From contig NZ_LMRZ01000008.1 in assembly GCF_001428305.1 (NCBI RefSeq), forward strand, positions 1 through 64,000: DNA of 64,000 bases, written 5' to 3'. The position numbers and the translations under genes were made by a program. Shown piece after piece: positions 51,777-61,003 of the stretch. Each line of letters begins with the position of its first letter. The first letter of the stretch is position 1. This DNA is from Janibacter sp. Soil728. Lineage in GTDB: Bacteria; Actinomycetota; Actinomycetes; Actinomycetales; Dermatophilaceae. Under the pieces are notes generated by a model that was not told the origin of the DNA, made no database searches, and was given only the letters and a program-made list of their open reading frames with translations.

Positions 51777-52067
51777 GTGGGACGCATCGTCGTCGACGTC
51801 ATGCTCAAGCCCGAGATCCTCGACCCCCAGGGTCAGGCCGTCCGCGGGGCGCTGCCCCGTCTGGGCCTGGACCAGTTCACCGACGTGAGGCAGGGCAAGC
51901 GCTTCGTCCTCTCCGTCGACGGTGAGGTCACGGACGAGCACCTCGCCAAGGCCCGCGAGGCCGCCGAGACGCTCCTGTCCAACCCCGTCATCGAGGACGT
52001 CGTCAACGTCCACGAGCTGACGAGCGACGAGCCGGAGCAGGCGCCGATCACCGGGGCGGGCGCGTGA
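51777..52067 (+). CDS. purS: Phosphoribosylformylglycinamidine synthase, PurS subunit
   Basis: A 96-aa PurS subunit that bridges PurQ and PurL to pass ammonia. It begins with the strand [19 protein letters not shown] (in pieces) and contains the family pattern [18 protein letters not shown] lies 7 bases before GTG 51777. It overlaps purQ by 4 bases (GTGA), so the three subunits are made from one transcript. The tail after residue 83 is acidic and disordered. A copy of CCCCCTTCG sits just upstream. Confidence 0.95.
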   Translation: MGRIVVDVMLKPEILDPQGQAVRGALPRLGLDQFTDVRQGKRFVLSVDGEVTDEHLAKAREAAETLLSNPVIEDVVNVHELTSDEPEQAPITGAGA

Positions 52068-52735
52068 AGATCGGCGTCGTCACCTTCCCCGGCAGCCTCG
52101 ACGACTCCGACGCCCGCCGCGCCGTGCGCATCGCCGGCGGCGAGGCCGTCGAGCTGTGGCACGGTGACGCGGACCTGCGCGGCGTCGATGCCGTCGTCAT
52201 CCCCGGCGGCTTCTCCTACGGCGACTACCTGCGCGCCGGGGCCATCGCCCGCTTCGCCCCGGTCATGACCGAGGTCATCACGGCGGCGAAGGGCGGCCTG
52301 CCGGTCCTCGGCATCTGCAACGGCTTCCAGATCCTCACCGAGTCGCACCTGCTGCCCGGATCGATGATCCAGAACGACCATCGCAAGTTCCTCTGCCAGG
52401 ACCAGGTCCTGCGGGTGGAGAACGCGAGCAGTGCGTGGACCAACGGCTTCGAGGTCGACCAGGAGATCACCGTCGTGCTGAAGAACCAGGACGGCCAGTT
52501 CGTCGCCGACGAGGCCACCCTCGACCGGCTCGAAGGGGAGGGACAGGTCGCCTTCCGCTATGTCGGAGGCAACCCCAACGGTTCCTCGCGTGACATCGCC
52601 GGCATCACCAACGAGCGCGGCAACGTCGTCGGGCTCATGCCGCACCCCGAGCACGCCGTCGAGGAGGGGTTCGGCCCGAGCCTGGACGGTCGCACCTTCT
52701 TCACGTCCGTCCTGCAGCAGGTGGTGTCCGCATGA
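52064..52735 (+). CDS. purQ: Phosphoribosylformylglycinamidine synthase, glutaminase subunit PurQ
   Basis: A 223-aa class I glutamine amidotransferase. The nucleophile is Cys86 in [10 protein letters not shown], and the catalytic His/Glu lie in [11 protein letters not shown] near residue 195. An early [13 protein letters not shown] motif (about 47-59) is typical of PurQ. It frees ammonia from glutamine for PurL. It overlaps purS and purL by 4 bases each. Confidence 0.96.
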   Translation: MKIGVVTFPGSLDDSDARRAVRIAGGEAVELWHGDADLRGVDAVVIPGGFSYGDYLRAGAIARFAPVMTEVITAAKGGLPVLGICNGFQILTESHLLPGSMIQNDHRKFLCQDQVLRVENASSAWTNGFEVDQEITVVLKNQDGQFVADEATLDRLEGEGQVAFRYVGGNPNGSSRDIAGITNERGNVVGLMPHPEHAVEEGFGPSLDGRTFFTSVLQQVVSA

Positions 52736-54999
52736 GCATCCTCGACACCGTCACCCAGGCCGCCCAGACCCCTGACGTACAGCAGCCCTGGGCCGACCTC
52801 GGCCTCAAGCAGGACGAGTACGAGCGCATCGTCGCCATCCTCGGGCGTCGCCCCACGAGCGCCGAGCTGGCCATGTACTCGGTCATGTGGTCCGAGCACT
52901 GCAGCTACAAGTCCTCCAAGGTCCACCTGAAGCGCTTCGGCGACCTGCCCTCCGAGACGCCGCTGGGCAAGACCCTCGCCGGCATCGGCGAGAACGCGGG
53001 CGTCATCGACATCGGTCAGGGCTGGGCGGTGACCTTCAAGGTCGAGTCCCACAACCACCCGAGCTATGTCGAGCCCTACCAGGGCGCGGCCACCGGCATC
53101 GGCGGCATCGTCCGCGACATCATGGCGATGGGCGCCCGCCCGATCGCCGTCATGGACCCCCTTCGCTTCGGTGCCATCGACCACCCCGACACCGCCCGGG
53201 TCCTGCCCGGCGTCGTCCGGGGCGTCGGCGGTTACGGCAACTCCCTCGGCCTGCCCAACATCGGTGGCGAGATCGTCTTCGACGAGTGCTACCAGGGCAA
53301 CCCGCTCGTCAACGCGCTGTGCGTCGGGTCGCTGCGCCACGAGGACCTGCACCTGGCCAATGCCACGGGTGCGGGCAACAAGATCGTGCTCTTCGGTGCC
53401 AAGACCGGCGGCGACGGCATCGGTGGCGTCTCGATCCTCGCGTCCGAGACCTTCGACGAGGGCGGCCCCGCCAAGCGCCCCGCCGTGCAGGTCGGCGACC
53501 CCTTCGCGGAGAAGGTGCTCATCGAGTGCTGCCTCGACCTCTACGCCGCAGGCGTCGTCGAGGGCATCCAGGACCTCGGCGGAGCGGGCCTGTCCTGCGC
53601 CACCTCCGAGCTCGCCTCCGCCGGTGACGGCGGCATGAGCATCGAGCTCGACCGCGTCCCGCTGCGCGACTCCACGCTCTCCCCCGAGGAGATCCTGATG
53701 TCGGAGTCGCAGGAGCGGATGATGGCCGTCGTCGCGCCCGACAAGCTCGACGCCTTCCTCGAGATCACCGGCCGCTGGGATGTCGAGGCCGCCGTCCTCG
53801 GTGAGGTCACCGAGGGTGACCGTCTCGTCGTCACCTGGCACGGCGAGACCATCGTCGACGTGCCGCCGCGCTCCGTGGCCCACGACGGCCCGGTCTACGA
53901 GCGTCCGATCGCCCGGCCGGAGTGGCTCGACGCGGTGCAGGCCGACTCGAGCGACTCCCTTCCCCGCCCGAGCGACCTTGGCGCGGACCTGCTGGCGCTG
54001 CTCGCCTCGCCCAACATCTGCGACAAGTCCTGGGTCACCAACCAGTACGACCGCTACGTCCTGGGCAACACCAAGCGCGCCATGCCGCACGACTCGGGCG
54101 TCGTGCGCGTCGACGAGGAGACCGGCCTCGGTGTCGCGCTCTCGACGGACTGCAACGGCCGTTTTGGTCGGCTCGACCCCTACGCCGGTGCGCAGCTGGC
54201 GTTGGCCGAGTCCTATCGCAATGTCGCGACCACCGGCGCCCTGCCGCTGGCCGTCACCGACTGCCTCAACTTCGGCTCGCCCGAGGACCCGGCCGTCATG
54301 TGGCAGTTCCAGCAGGCCATCGGCGGGCTCTTCGACGCCTGCCTCGAGCTGGGCATCCCGGTGACCGGCGGCAATGTCTCCTTCTACAACCAGACCGGTG
54401 AGACGGCGATCCACCCGACGCCTGTCGTCGGCGTGCTCGGTGTCATCGATGATGTCGCGACGGTCGTCTCCTCCGGCTTCGAGACGAAGGGGGAGATCGT
54501 CCTCCTTCTCGGTGAGACGCGGGACGAGCTCGATGGTGGTGAGTGGGCGCACGCGCTGCACGGCCACCTCGGCGGCCAGCCGCCCCGGGTCGACCTCAAG
54601 GCGGAGAAGGCGCTGGCCGACTTCTTCGTCGACGCGGTGCGTCGTGGCGTGCTGACCAGCTCCCACGACCTGTCCGACGGCGGTCTCGCCGTGACGCTGG
54701 CGGAGTCGGCCATGACCGGTGGCATCGGTGCCTCGGTCGACCTGTCGCCGGTCCTCCAGCGCGACGGGGTCGACGCCTTCACCGCGCTGTACTCAGAGTC
54801 CACCGCCCGTGCGCTGGTCACCGTGCGCTCCGAGGCCGACCTGGCCACCGTCGCCGGCATCGCCGAGACCCACGGTGTCCCGATCGCCCGCCTCGGCAGC
54901 ACCGACGGCGACCGGCTCAAGGTCAAGGACGCCTTCGAGGTGGGCCTCGAGGAGATGCGCGCGGCGCACACCGGCACGATGCGGCAGTACTTCGGCTGA
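52732..54999 (+). CDS. purL: Phosphoribosylformylglycinamidine synthase, PurL subunit
   Basis: A 755-aa small-type PurL synthetase. It begins with the conserved [15 protein letters not shown] segment (in pieces, about residues 45-60), followed by the ATP/metal-binding [10 protein letters not shown] (about 103-112) and [13 protein letters not shown]. The second half repeats the AIRS fold, with [12 protein letters not shown] near 545. It completes the FGAM synthase complex with PurS and PurQ. After the stop come the CCTAGG palindromes and a convergent MFS gene. Confidence 0.97.
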   Translation: MSILDTVTQAAQTPDVQQPWADLGLKQDEYERIVAILGRRPTSAELAMYSVMWSEHCSYKSSKVHLKRFGDLPSETPLGKTLAGIGENAGVIDIGQGWAVTFKVESHNHPSYVEPYQGAATGIGGIVRDIMAMGARPIAVMDPLRFGAIDHPDTARVLPGVVRGVGGYGNSLGLPNIGGEIVFDECYQGNPLVNALCVGSLRHEDLHLANATGAGNKIVLFGAKTGGDGIGGVSILASETFDEGGPAKRPAVQVGDPFAEKVLIECCLDLYAAGVVEGIQDLGGAGLSCATSELASAGDGGMSIELDRVPLRDSTLSPEEILMSESQERMMAVVAPDKLDAFLEITGRWDVEAAVLGEVTEGDRLVVTWHGETIVDVPPRSVAHDGPVYERPIARPEWLDAVQADSSDSLPRPSDLGADLLALLASPNICDKSWVTNQYDRYVLGNTKRAMPHDSGVVRVDEETGLGVALSTDCNGRFGRLDPYAGAQLALAESYRNVATTGALPLAVTDCLNFGSPEDPAVMWQFQQAIGGLFDACLELGIPVTGGNVSFYNQTGETAIHPTPVVGVLGVIDDVATVVSSGFETKGEIVLLLGETRDELDGGEWAHALHGHLGGQPPRVDLKAEKALADFFVDAVRRGVLTSSHDLSDGGLAVTLAESAMTGGIGASVDLSPVLQRDGVDAFTALYSESTARALVTVRSEADLATVAGIAETHGVPIARLGSTDGDRLKVKDAFEVGLEEMRAAHTGTMRQYFG

Positions 55000-55028
55000 C
55001 GCCCTGACCCGCCTCGGGCCACGCCACA

Positions 55029-55068
55029 CAGAGACCGTGCATTGCCCTAGGGCAATGCACGGTCTCTG
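55029..55068. repeat. 40-bp perfect loopless palindrome centred on CCTAGG
   Basis: Every base of CAGAGACCGTGCATTGCCCT pairs with its mirror across the centre between 55048 and 55049; the symmetry stops at both outer ends. It lies between convergent genes (purL and the MFS gene). The inner 22 bp are shared with 55078-55103, and its core with the repeats after soxR. Confidence 0.9.
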
Positions 55069-55077
55069 CGCGTGAGG

Positions 55078-55103
55078 GCTGCATTGCCCTAGGGCAATGC
55101 AGC
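55078..55103. repeat. 26-bp perfect palindrome, second CCTAGG-centred copy
   Basis: GCTGCATTGCCCT and its exact mirror meet at the centre 55090/55091. The inner 22 bp are identical to those of the 40-bp palindrome 9 bases to the left. It ends 2 bases before the MFS stop. Together the two form a strong termination or cruciform region. Confidence 0.9.
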
Positions 55104-55105
55104 GA

Positions 55106-56347
55106 TCAGGCGTCGCGTCCGGCAGCAGCGAGACGCTCCGCGACGAGGGCCACGAGCAGAGCCAGCGCCGCCATGCCGGCACCCACCCAGAGGGGTGAGG
55201 TGTACCCGAGCCCGGCCGCGATCGTCATCCCACCGATCCACGCGCCGATGGCATTGCCGATGTTGAAGGCCGCGATGTTGGCACCCGAGGCGAGGGTCTG
55301 GGCGTCGCCCGCCCAGGCCATGACCCGCATCTGGAGGGCTGGCACGGTCGCAAAGCCGAAGCCGCCCATGAGCACCAGCGCCACGACGGTCAGCCAGGGA
55401 GAGGAGGCGACGAGCGCGAAGCCGACCATGACGAGCGACAGCGCCGCGAGGGTCACCACGAGGGTGAGTGCGCGGGACCGGTCGGCAGCGCGGCCGCCGA
55501 GGGTGTTGCCGACGAAGAGCCCGCCGCCGAAGAGGATCAGCAGCCACGGCACGCTGGAGGAGGCGAACCCGGAGACGTCGGTGAGCAGGAAGGCGATGTA
55601 GGTGAAGGCGCCGAACATCCCGCCGAAGCCGAGCACGGTGACGAGCAGGGACAGCCAGACCTGGCTCTCGCGGAAGGCGGCCACCTCGTCACGGAGGGAG
55701 GCCTCCCCTTCGCCCCGGCCTGCACCCTGCGGTACGAGTGCAGCGATCGCCACGAAGGCGGCGATGCCGATGAGCGTGATGGCCCAGAAGGTCGAGCGCC
55801 AGCCGAGCTGCTGACCCAGCAGCGTGCCGAGCGGGACGCCGAGGACATTGGCAGCGGTGAGACCGGTGAACATCACGGCGATGGCTCCGGCGCGACGTTC
55901 GGGACTGACCAGCGAGGCCGCGACGACTGATCCGATGCCGAAGAAGGCACCGTGGCACAGCGCCGCGACGATCCGGCCGGCGAGCATCACCTCGTAGGTG
56001 CTGGCGAGCGCCGAGAGCGTGTTGCCCGCGATGAAGAGGGTCATGAGCGCGAGGAGGACCCGCTTGCGATCGAAGCGCGTGGCGACCGCTGTCAGCAGGA
56101 TGGCTCCGACGGCGACCGAGAGTGCGTAGCCGGAGATCAGCCAACCGGCTGTCGCTTCGTCGACACGGAAGTCCGCTGCCACCTCGGGGAGCAGCCCGGC
56201 AATGACGAACTCGGTCAGGCCGATGCCGAAGCCGCCGGCCGCAAGGGCGATGAGGCCCGCAGGCATCCGTCGCGAGGGCAGTGGCTCGGGCGCCACCACC
56301 ATGGATGCGTCTGGCGCGGATATAGGGCGTGTGCAAGTAGTTGCCAT
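55106..56347 (-). CDS. MFS drug/metabolite exporter (DHA1, arabinose-efflux/AraJ-like)
   Basis: A 413-aa membrane protein with 12 hydrophobic segments and the DHA1 pattern: motif RFDRKRVLL after segment 2, and GFGIGLTEFVIAGLLPEVA in the first segment (in pieces). The central loop is short and acidic/basic. It should export drugs or sugars with protons. ATG 56347 is 7 bases after a TACTTT box with no ribosome site, so the message may be leaderless; an internal ATG after 15 residues is also possible. The divergent MarR gene probably controls it. Confidence 0.87.
   Translation of the reverse strand: MATTCTRPISAPDASMVVAPEPLPSRRMPAGLIALAAGGFGIGLTEFVIAGLLPEVAADFRVDEATAGWLISGYALSVAVGAILLTAVATRFDRKRVLLALMTLFIAGNTLSALASTYEVMLAGRIVAALCHGAFFGIGSVVAASLVSPERRAGAIAVMFTGLTAANVLGVPLGTLLGQQLGWRSTFWAITLIGIAAFVAIAALVPQGAGRGEGEASLRDEVAAFRESQVWLSLLVTVLGFGGMFGAFTYIAFLLTDVSGFASSSVPWLLILFGGGLFVGNTLGGRAADRSRALTLVVTLAALSLVMVGFALVASSPWLTVVALVLMGGFGFATVPALQMRVMAWAGDAQTLASGANIAAFNIGNAIGAWIGGMTIAAGLGYTSPLWVGAGMAALALLVALVAERLAAAGRDA
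55706..55713. other. One copy of the recurring word, marked as an example of in-gene placement
   Basis: CCCCTTCG lies within the MFS gene. It is one of about 65 hand-counted copies of CGAAGGG or its complement in the window. See the finding on this word for the list of positions. Confidence 0.4.
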
Positions 56348-56354
56348 GAGGAGC

Positions 56355-56398
56355 AAAGTAGTTGCACACGCGTGTTGTTGCAAGTCGCCTGATATTGT
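56355..56398. promoter_or_regulatory. Divergent leaderless promoters and MarR operator region
   Basis: On the minus strand TACTTT (56355-56360) is 7 bases from the MFS start. On the plus strand TATTGT (56393-56398) is 6 bases from the MarR start at 56405. Between them lies the perfect palindrome ACACGCGTGT (56366-56375), flanked by GTTGC/GCAA words; a nearby copy of AGTAGTTGC is repeated at about 56335 and 56357. This is a typical layout for a MarR repressor of a divergent exporter. Confidence 0.6.
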
Positions 56399-56404
56399 TC
56401 GGTT

Positions 56405-56863
56405 ATGGGAATCGCTGATGACGCGGTCGAGATCCGCGCCCGGGGCTGGCGCACGCTCGCCGCACTGCACGGACTGATCGAGGGTGAGCTGGAGCGCTCG
56501 CTGCAGGCGGAGCACGGGCTGTCCGTCGTGGAGTTCACGGTGCTCGACGCCCTGAGCCGACAGTCGGGGTGGCACATGCGCATGTCCCAGCTGGCCCGCG
56601 CCGCAGCGCTCTCGAGCAGCGCGACGACCCGACTGGTCAACCGGCTCGAGGACCGTGCTCTGCTGACCCGCATCCTGTGCGCCGACGACCGCCGCGGGAT
56701 CTACACCGAGCTGACCGAGCAGGGCCGGACCATGCTGCACCAGGCCCGCCCCACCCACGACAAGGTGCTCGAGGTGGCCCTGTCCGATGCGCGCGAGCAG
56801 CCGGAGCTGGCTCCCCTCGTCGACTCCCTCCACGCCCTCGACATGGTGCCTGCCCATGGCTGA
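56405..56863 (+). CDS. MarR-family regulator divergent from the exporter
   Basis: A 152-aa winged-helix protein. The HTH spans about residues 55-110 (MRMSQLARAAALSSSATTRLVNRLEDRALLTR in pieces) with the wing at CADDRRGIYTELTEQG. It would repress the divergent MFS exporter gene, and itself, through the palindrome in the 57-base gap; that is inference from layout. The HAD phosphatase gene begins 8 bases before its stop, in a different frame, so both are on one message. Confidence 0.9.
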   Translation: MGIADDAVEIRARGWRTLAALHGLIEGELERSLQAEHGLSVVEFTVLDALSRQSGWHMRMSQLARAAALSSSATTRLVNRLEDRALLTRILCADDRRGIYTELTEQGRTMLHQARPTHDKVLEVALSDAREQPELAPLVDSLHALDMVPAHG

Positions 56864-57521
56864 CTCGTGGCTGGTCGTCTTCGACTGCGACGGCGTGCTC
56901 GTCGACAGCGAGCGGCTCAACGTGCGCACCTGGACCGGCATGATGCGCGACGCCGGTGTGGACTTCACCGAGGCCGACGCGGTCGAGACCTTCGTCGGTA
57001 AGGCCTACAAGGACAACCGCGTCACCCTCGCCGAGCTCACGGGTGCCGTCCCGGATCCCGAGTGGGAGAAGGTCTGGCGGGCGGAGTTCCATCGCAGCCA
57101 GGAGGAGCTCGAGCCGATCCCCGGGGCGGCGGAGGCCGTCGCGGCCGTCGAGGAGCTCGGGTGTGCGGTGTGCGTCGCCTCGGGCTCGCTCATGACGGCG
57201 ATCGGGACCAAGCTTGTTCGCACGGGCCTGGACGGGCTCTTCCCCGAGCATGCACGGTTCAGCGCCGAGCAGGTGGAGCACGGCAAGCCGGCGCCGGACG
57301 TCTTCCTCCTCGCGGCCGAGCAGATGGGTTTCGACCCGCAGCGCTGCATCGTCGTCGAGGACAGCCTGGCCGGGATCGAGGCGGCCGTGGCCGCGGGCAT
57401 GCCCGTCGTGGGCTACCGCAGCGACATGACCCCCGCGGGATGGCTCGACGAGGCCAGCGCCGTCATCGACGACATGGCGGACCTGCCGTCGGTCGTCTCC
57501 CGCCTGGCCGCACTGGGCTGA
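56856..57521 (+). CDS. HAD-superfamily phosphatase (beta-phosphoglucomutase/phosphatase type)
   Basis: A 221-aa HAD protein. Motif I is FDCDGVLVDSE (nucleophile Asp10, acid/base Asp12), motif II SGSL near residue 108, the Lys of motif III is in HGKPAPDVF near 147, and motif IV VVEDSLAGIEAA near 168. The four-helix cap (about 18-85) places it with sugar-phosphate phosphatases and phosphoglucomutases. The substrate is unknown. ATG 56856 lies inside the end of the MarR gene; no better start is seen. The convergent spermidine-synthase-like gene ends 146 bases away. Confidence 0.9.
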   Translation: MADSWLVVFDCDGVLVDSERLNVRTWTGMMRDAGVDFTEADAVETFVGKAYKDNRVTLAELTGAVPDPEWEKVWRAEFHRSQEELEPIPGAAEAVAAVEELGCAVCVASGSLMTAIGTKLVRTGLDGLFPEHARFSAEQVEHGKPAPDVFLLAAEQMGFDPQRCIVVEDSLAGIEAAVAAGMPVVGYRSDMTPAGWLDEASAVIDDMADLPSVVSRLAALG

Positions 57522-57532
57522 CACCCCCTTCG

Positions 57533-57620
57533 CACAAACTGTGGCTGGCTACAGCATGGATGGTCAGCCACACCACGTGCTGTGGCTGACCACACGAGAT
57601 GTGGCCAGCCACAGTTTGTG
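57533..57620. repeat. Nested inverted repeat (88 bp) between convergent genes
   Basis: The outer arms 57533-57549 and 57604-57620 are perfect 17-bp reverse complements (CACAAACTGTGGCTGGC and its mirror). Inside, 57562-57591 is a second near-perfect palindrome, GGTCAGCCACA on the left, centred on CACGTG with one mismatched pair. The words GTGGCTG and CAGCCAC thus appear four times. It could form a cruciform or act as a two-way terminator. CCCCCTTCG sits just before it. Confidence 0.8.
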
Positions 57621-57667
57621 GCGTCGGCGTTGGCGTTGGCGGTTGCGGGGCGGGTGGGCCAGCCCGC

Positions 57668-58483
57668 TCAGCGCACCCGCCACTGGCCCGGGTCGGGAGC
57701 CGAGGGCGAAGGGCGGGACTCGCCGTCCGTGAGCGGCCGACCGCTGGACGTCCGCTTGGCCAGCGCCGACCCCGCGAGGACGCCTGAGGGGAAGGGCCAG
57801 CGGGCGACCTGCCGCCGGATCTCGTCGAGGTCGAGCGGTCGGTGCGCGGCGACGAGCACGGCATTGCCGTAGCGACGCCCCTTGATCACATCGCGCATGG
57901 CGATCAGCGCCACGCTCCCGCCGGGGCCGAAGCCCGCTCGCAGCCCCGCGACCACATCGGCGAGATGGCGCCAGCCCGGCTCGTCGGGGGAGTTCATCAC
58001 CAGCACCCCGTCGGGGCGCAGCACGCTCGCGGCGTGGGTGAAGAACTCGAGCGTCTGCAGATCGGCGGGGACCCTCCCTTCGTCGAAGGCGTCCACGACC
58101 ACCGCGTGGGCGGAGGCGTCCTTGAGCGCCTCGACACCGGGCCGCCCGAGCTGTGGCCGCACCCGGATGCGGTGACCGCGGGGGAGGGGCAGCTCCTCGC
58201 GGACCGTCGCGGTGAGCGCCTCGTCGGGCTCGAGGACGATCTGTGGCGAGCCCGGCCGGGTGGACTGGACCCAGCGCGGCAGGGTCAGGCCGGCGCCGCC
58301 CACGTGCGTGACGCCGACCGGGTCGGGGCCGGGGAAGACCGCGTCGATCACGGCCGCCATGTGCTGCACGTACTCGAAGACGAGGTGGCCGGGGTCGTCG
58401 ACGTCGACGTGGCTCTGCGGGTGCCCGTCGCGCATCACCGTCACTCCGCCGTGCTCGTCGGGGACCAGCTCCACTGTCGCCAT
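57668..58483 (-). CDS. Spermidine-synthase-like SAM-binding protein
   Basis: A 271-aa class I methyltransferase-fold protein of the fused spermidine synthase (PAPT) family. The binding region includes GVTHVGGAGLTLPRWVQ near residue 62, the acidic end of the next strand in IVLEPDEAL near 85, and VVVDAFDEGRVP near 130. The polyamine-synthase Asp-rich gatekeeping is incomplete, so it may act on something other than putrescine, or not aminopropylate at all. The C-terminal 25 residues are polar. ATG 58483 has GAAGGTG upstream. Function unproven. Confidence 0.8.
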   Translation of the reverse strand: MATVELVPDEHGGVTVMRDGHPQSHVDVDDPGHLVFEYVQHMAAVIDAVFPGPDPVGVTHVGGAGLTLPRWVQSTRPGSPQIVLEPDEALTATVREELPLPRGHRIRVRPQLGRPGVEALKDASAHAVVVDAFDEGRVPADLQTLEFFTHAASVLRPDGVLVMNSPDEPGWRHLADVVAGLRAGFGPGGSVALIAMRDVIKGRRYGNAVLVAAHRPLDLDEIRRQVARWPFPSGVLAGSALAKRTSSGRPLTDGESRPSPSAPDPGQWRVR

Positions 58484-58503
58484 GGCGACACCTTCACACA
58501 CGA

Positions 58504-58543
58504 CGAAGGGAGGCACGCACCCAACGGTGCGCGCCTCCCTTCG
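58504..58543 (-). terminator. Hairpin terminator of the 5'-nucleotidase gene, built from an inverted CGAAGGGAG pair
   Basis: CGAAGGGAGGC (58504-58514) pairs perfectly with GCCTCCCTTCG (58533-58543), and inside it CGCACC pairs with GGTGCG around CAAC. It lies just past the minus-strand stop at 58565. There is no T tract. The arms are two inverted copies of the recurring word, here in its longest form. Confidence 0.75.
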
Positions 58544-58564
58544 ACATGGAGCCGTGCCAGGACG

Positions 58565-60859
58565 TCAGTGGCGACGTCCCGCGGTGCGGCGGACGCCCGC
58601 GAGGGCCAGCGCGATGCCGGCCGCGAGGAGCAGGCCCAGGCCGGACCCGGCGATCCCGGCGTCCATCGGCCCACCCGGACGGTCGGTCTCGACGACCGGG
58701 CCGGTCACGTCGTCGTCGCTCGTGGACGTCGCCGTCCCGGAGCCGGACGTGCTCGTGGAGGTCGCCGTCCCGCTCGTGCTGCTCCCCGAGGTGCTGGTAC
58801 CCGACGTGCTGCTGCTCGACGTGCTGGTGCCGGAGGTGCTCGTCGAGGTCGACGTACCCGCGGTGACGGTCACCGGCAGGCTCGCCTCGGTGCCACCCGG
58901 AGAGGTGACGACGCGCAGCGTCGCCGCGCCCGCCGACAGGCCGTCCGGCACCGTGAAGGTGATGTCCGCGCTCCCGTTGCGGGTCGGGACACCGTCGATG
59001 AGGCCGGCGGTGACCGGGAAGGTACCGACCGACGTGTCGCCGACGAAGACCTCGACCTCGGTGCTCGTCGGGGAGTCCACCGACGTCATGTCGAGGCCCG
59101 AGACGGTGAAGGAGACCTCGTCGCCCGCGGTGAGCTCGCTCGGCTGGCCCGAGACGGCCACTGCCTGCTTGCGGAAGTCCGGGTCGACGCTCGCGTTGCG
59201 CTCGAAGTAGCTGACGAAGGCGTCGGTGTCGATCAGGCCGGTGTCCTTGGCGTTGGCGCCCTCCTGCAGCACGGTGAAGTTGTCACCGCCACCGATGAGG
59301 AAGGACCCGGACGTGACCGTGTAGGTCGCGGCCTCGTCGATCGGCTGGCCGTCGACGGCCACGGAGGTGATGTGGCTGCCGTTGGCGGCGTCCGGGTCGT
59401 AGGTGTAGGTGACGTTGTCCGACAGGCCCAGCTTGAGGAAGGGCCGCGAGCTGCCCTCGGGCTGCCACTGCTGCTCGAGCAGCGTGATGAACTGCGCGCC
59501 GGTGACATCGACGGTCATCATCGTGTTGGCGAAGGGGTTGATCGACGCCGCCTCGGCGTAGGTGACCTCGCCCGGCGCCTCGTCGCCGGTGGGGGCGTGG
59601 CGCAGCTCGTCACGCAGACCGCCGGGGTTCATGATCCCGATGTCGGCGCCGGGACGGCCCGGCTGGTTGAGCGCGTCGAGCCAGATGTCGGCGGTGAGGT
59701 TGCCCAGGGTCGACTCGCGCTGCCGGTCGTCACGGCCGCCGTCGGTCTTGACCGCCGTCGTGATGTCGTCGGACACCGTGCCGATGACCGTCCTGCCCAG
59801 GACCTCGGCCTCGGCGACGGCGTCGTCGACGACCTGGGCGGCCGACGTGTAGGCCGCGTCGGCCTCGCACTCGGGCGTCACGGTGCCGGTCGGGACATTG
59901 GTCGCCGAGTACTGCGTGACCTTGCGGGTCGCGGGGTCGAAGCCGAGCTGCACCTGGCCGAGGTTGCTGGCGTAGGAGCCGGTCTGGATGATCGGGCGGG
60001 TCCCGCCGCCGGGCGCCGGCGCGTCCCACGCGTAGTCCATGTGGGTGTGGCCGGTGAAGATCGCGTCGACCTCGTCGGCGGTGTCCTGCACGATGTCGGC
60101 GAAGGCGCCGCCCGCGGCGACCTGCTGCGCGAGCGTGCTGCTGTCGGCGCCGGCGGTCGCGCCCTCGTGGTACTCGGCGACGACGATGTCGGCCTCGCCG
60201 TTGGTGGCGTCACCGTCCTTGAGCTGTGCAGCGACACGGTTGACCGCCTCGACCGGGTCGCCGAAGTCGAGACCGGCGACGCCCTGCGGGGAGACGAGCG
60301 AGGGGGTCTGCCGGGTGACCGCGCCGATGACGGCGACCTGCAGCCCGCTGACCTCGATGACCTCGTACTCCTGGAGCGCCGGGGTCGTGGTGCCGCGCTC
60401 GTAGACATTGGCGCCGAGCTGGTCGAAGTCCGCCGCCTGGTCCACCCGACCGGTGAGGTCGGAGAAGCCGCGGTCGAACTCGTGGTTGCCCACCGCCGTG
60501 GCCTCGAGGCCGAGCGCGTTGAGGAAGCTGATCGTCGGCCCGTCCTCCTGCGAGGAGGAGGTGAAGGGGGAGGCCCCGATGTTGTCGCCGGCGGACAGCA
60601 GCGCGGTCGAGTCCGCGCCGAGAGCCGCCCGCGTGGAGACGACGGTGCAGGCGAAGGTCTTGCCCAGCTCGCCGGTGTTGTCGTCGTCGATGCGACCGTG
60701 GAAGTCGTTGATGTTGAGCAGGTTGACCGTGGTCAGCGCCGGGTCGATGCCACCCGGGTCGACGGGGTCAGCAGCGTGCGCGGCTCCCGCTGTGGCGACG
60801 AGTGCGGTGATGGCACCGACACCGACGAGCAGCGACGCGCCCCTCTTCTTCACGGACAT
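58565..60859 (-). CDS. Secreted 5'-nucleotidase/metallophosphatase with a Ser/Thr stalk and membrane anchor
   Basis: A 764-aa exported protein. The signal peptide (residues 1-29, ending AHA-A) is followed by a metallophosphatase domain with NDFHGR (51-56), GDN (91-93), GNHEFD (124-129) and GHTH near 250, then a 5'-nucleotidase C-terminal domain (about 330-520). After an Ig-like region (about 545-660) come a Ser/Thr/Gly repeat stalk (about 662-715) and a final membrane helix with Arg residues behind it. It should release phosphate and nucleosides from nucleotides at the cell surface. No LPxTG is seen. GGGAGGA precedes ATG 60859. Confidence 0.93.
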   Translation of the reverse strand: MSVKKRGASLLVGVGAITALVATAGAAHAADPVDPGGIDPALTTVNLLNINDFHGRIDDDNTGELGKTFACTVVSTRAALGADSTALLSAGDNIGASPFTSSSQEDGPTISFLNALGLEATAVGNHEFDRGFSDLTGRVDQAADFDQLGANVYERGTTTPALQEYEVIEVSGLQVAVIGAVTRQTPSLVSPQGVAGLDFGDPVEAVNRVAAQLKDGDATNGEADIVVAEYHEGATAGADSSTLAQQVAAGGAFADIVQDTADEVDAIFTGHTHMDYAWDAPAPGGGTRPIIQTGSYASNLGQVQLGFDPATRKVTQYSATNVPTGTVTPECEADAAYTSAAQVVDDAVAEAEVLGRTVIGTVSDDITTAVKTDGGRDDRQRESTLGNLTADIWLDALNQPGRPGADIGIMNPGGLRDELRHAPTGDEAPGEVTYAEAASINPFANTMMTVDVTGAQFITLLEQQWQPEGSSRPFLKLGLSDNVTYTYDPDAANGSHITSVAVDGQPIDEAATYTVTSGSFLIGGGDNFTVLQEGANAKDTGLIDTDAFVSYFERNASVDPDFRKQAVAVSGQPSELTAGDEVSFTVSGLDMTSVDSPTSTEVEVFVGDTSVGTFPVTAGLIDGVPTRNGSADITFTVPDGLSAGAATLRVVTSPGGTEASLPVTVTAGTSTSTSTSGTSTSSSSTSGTSTSGSSTSGTATSTSTSGSGTATSTSDDDVTGPVVETDRPGGPMDAGIAGSGLGLLLAAGIALALAGVRRTAGRRH

Positions 60860-61003
60860 GGGTTCCTCCCAGAACACAGCAGTGTGACGTGCCCTGCACG
60901 GGCACACCGAGGTGACTCTGCCGCACTCAGGAGACGGATGTGGGCTGAGCGAGGTCGCGGATGTGGCAATCCGGTGAACGGTCGGGGGTGGGACAATGGG
61001 TCC

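Noticed and set aside
52558-54666. A 702-codon minus-strand frame opposite purL
   Set aside because: Shadow of purL; no recognisable domain or ribosome site.
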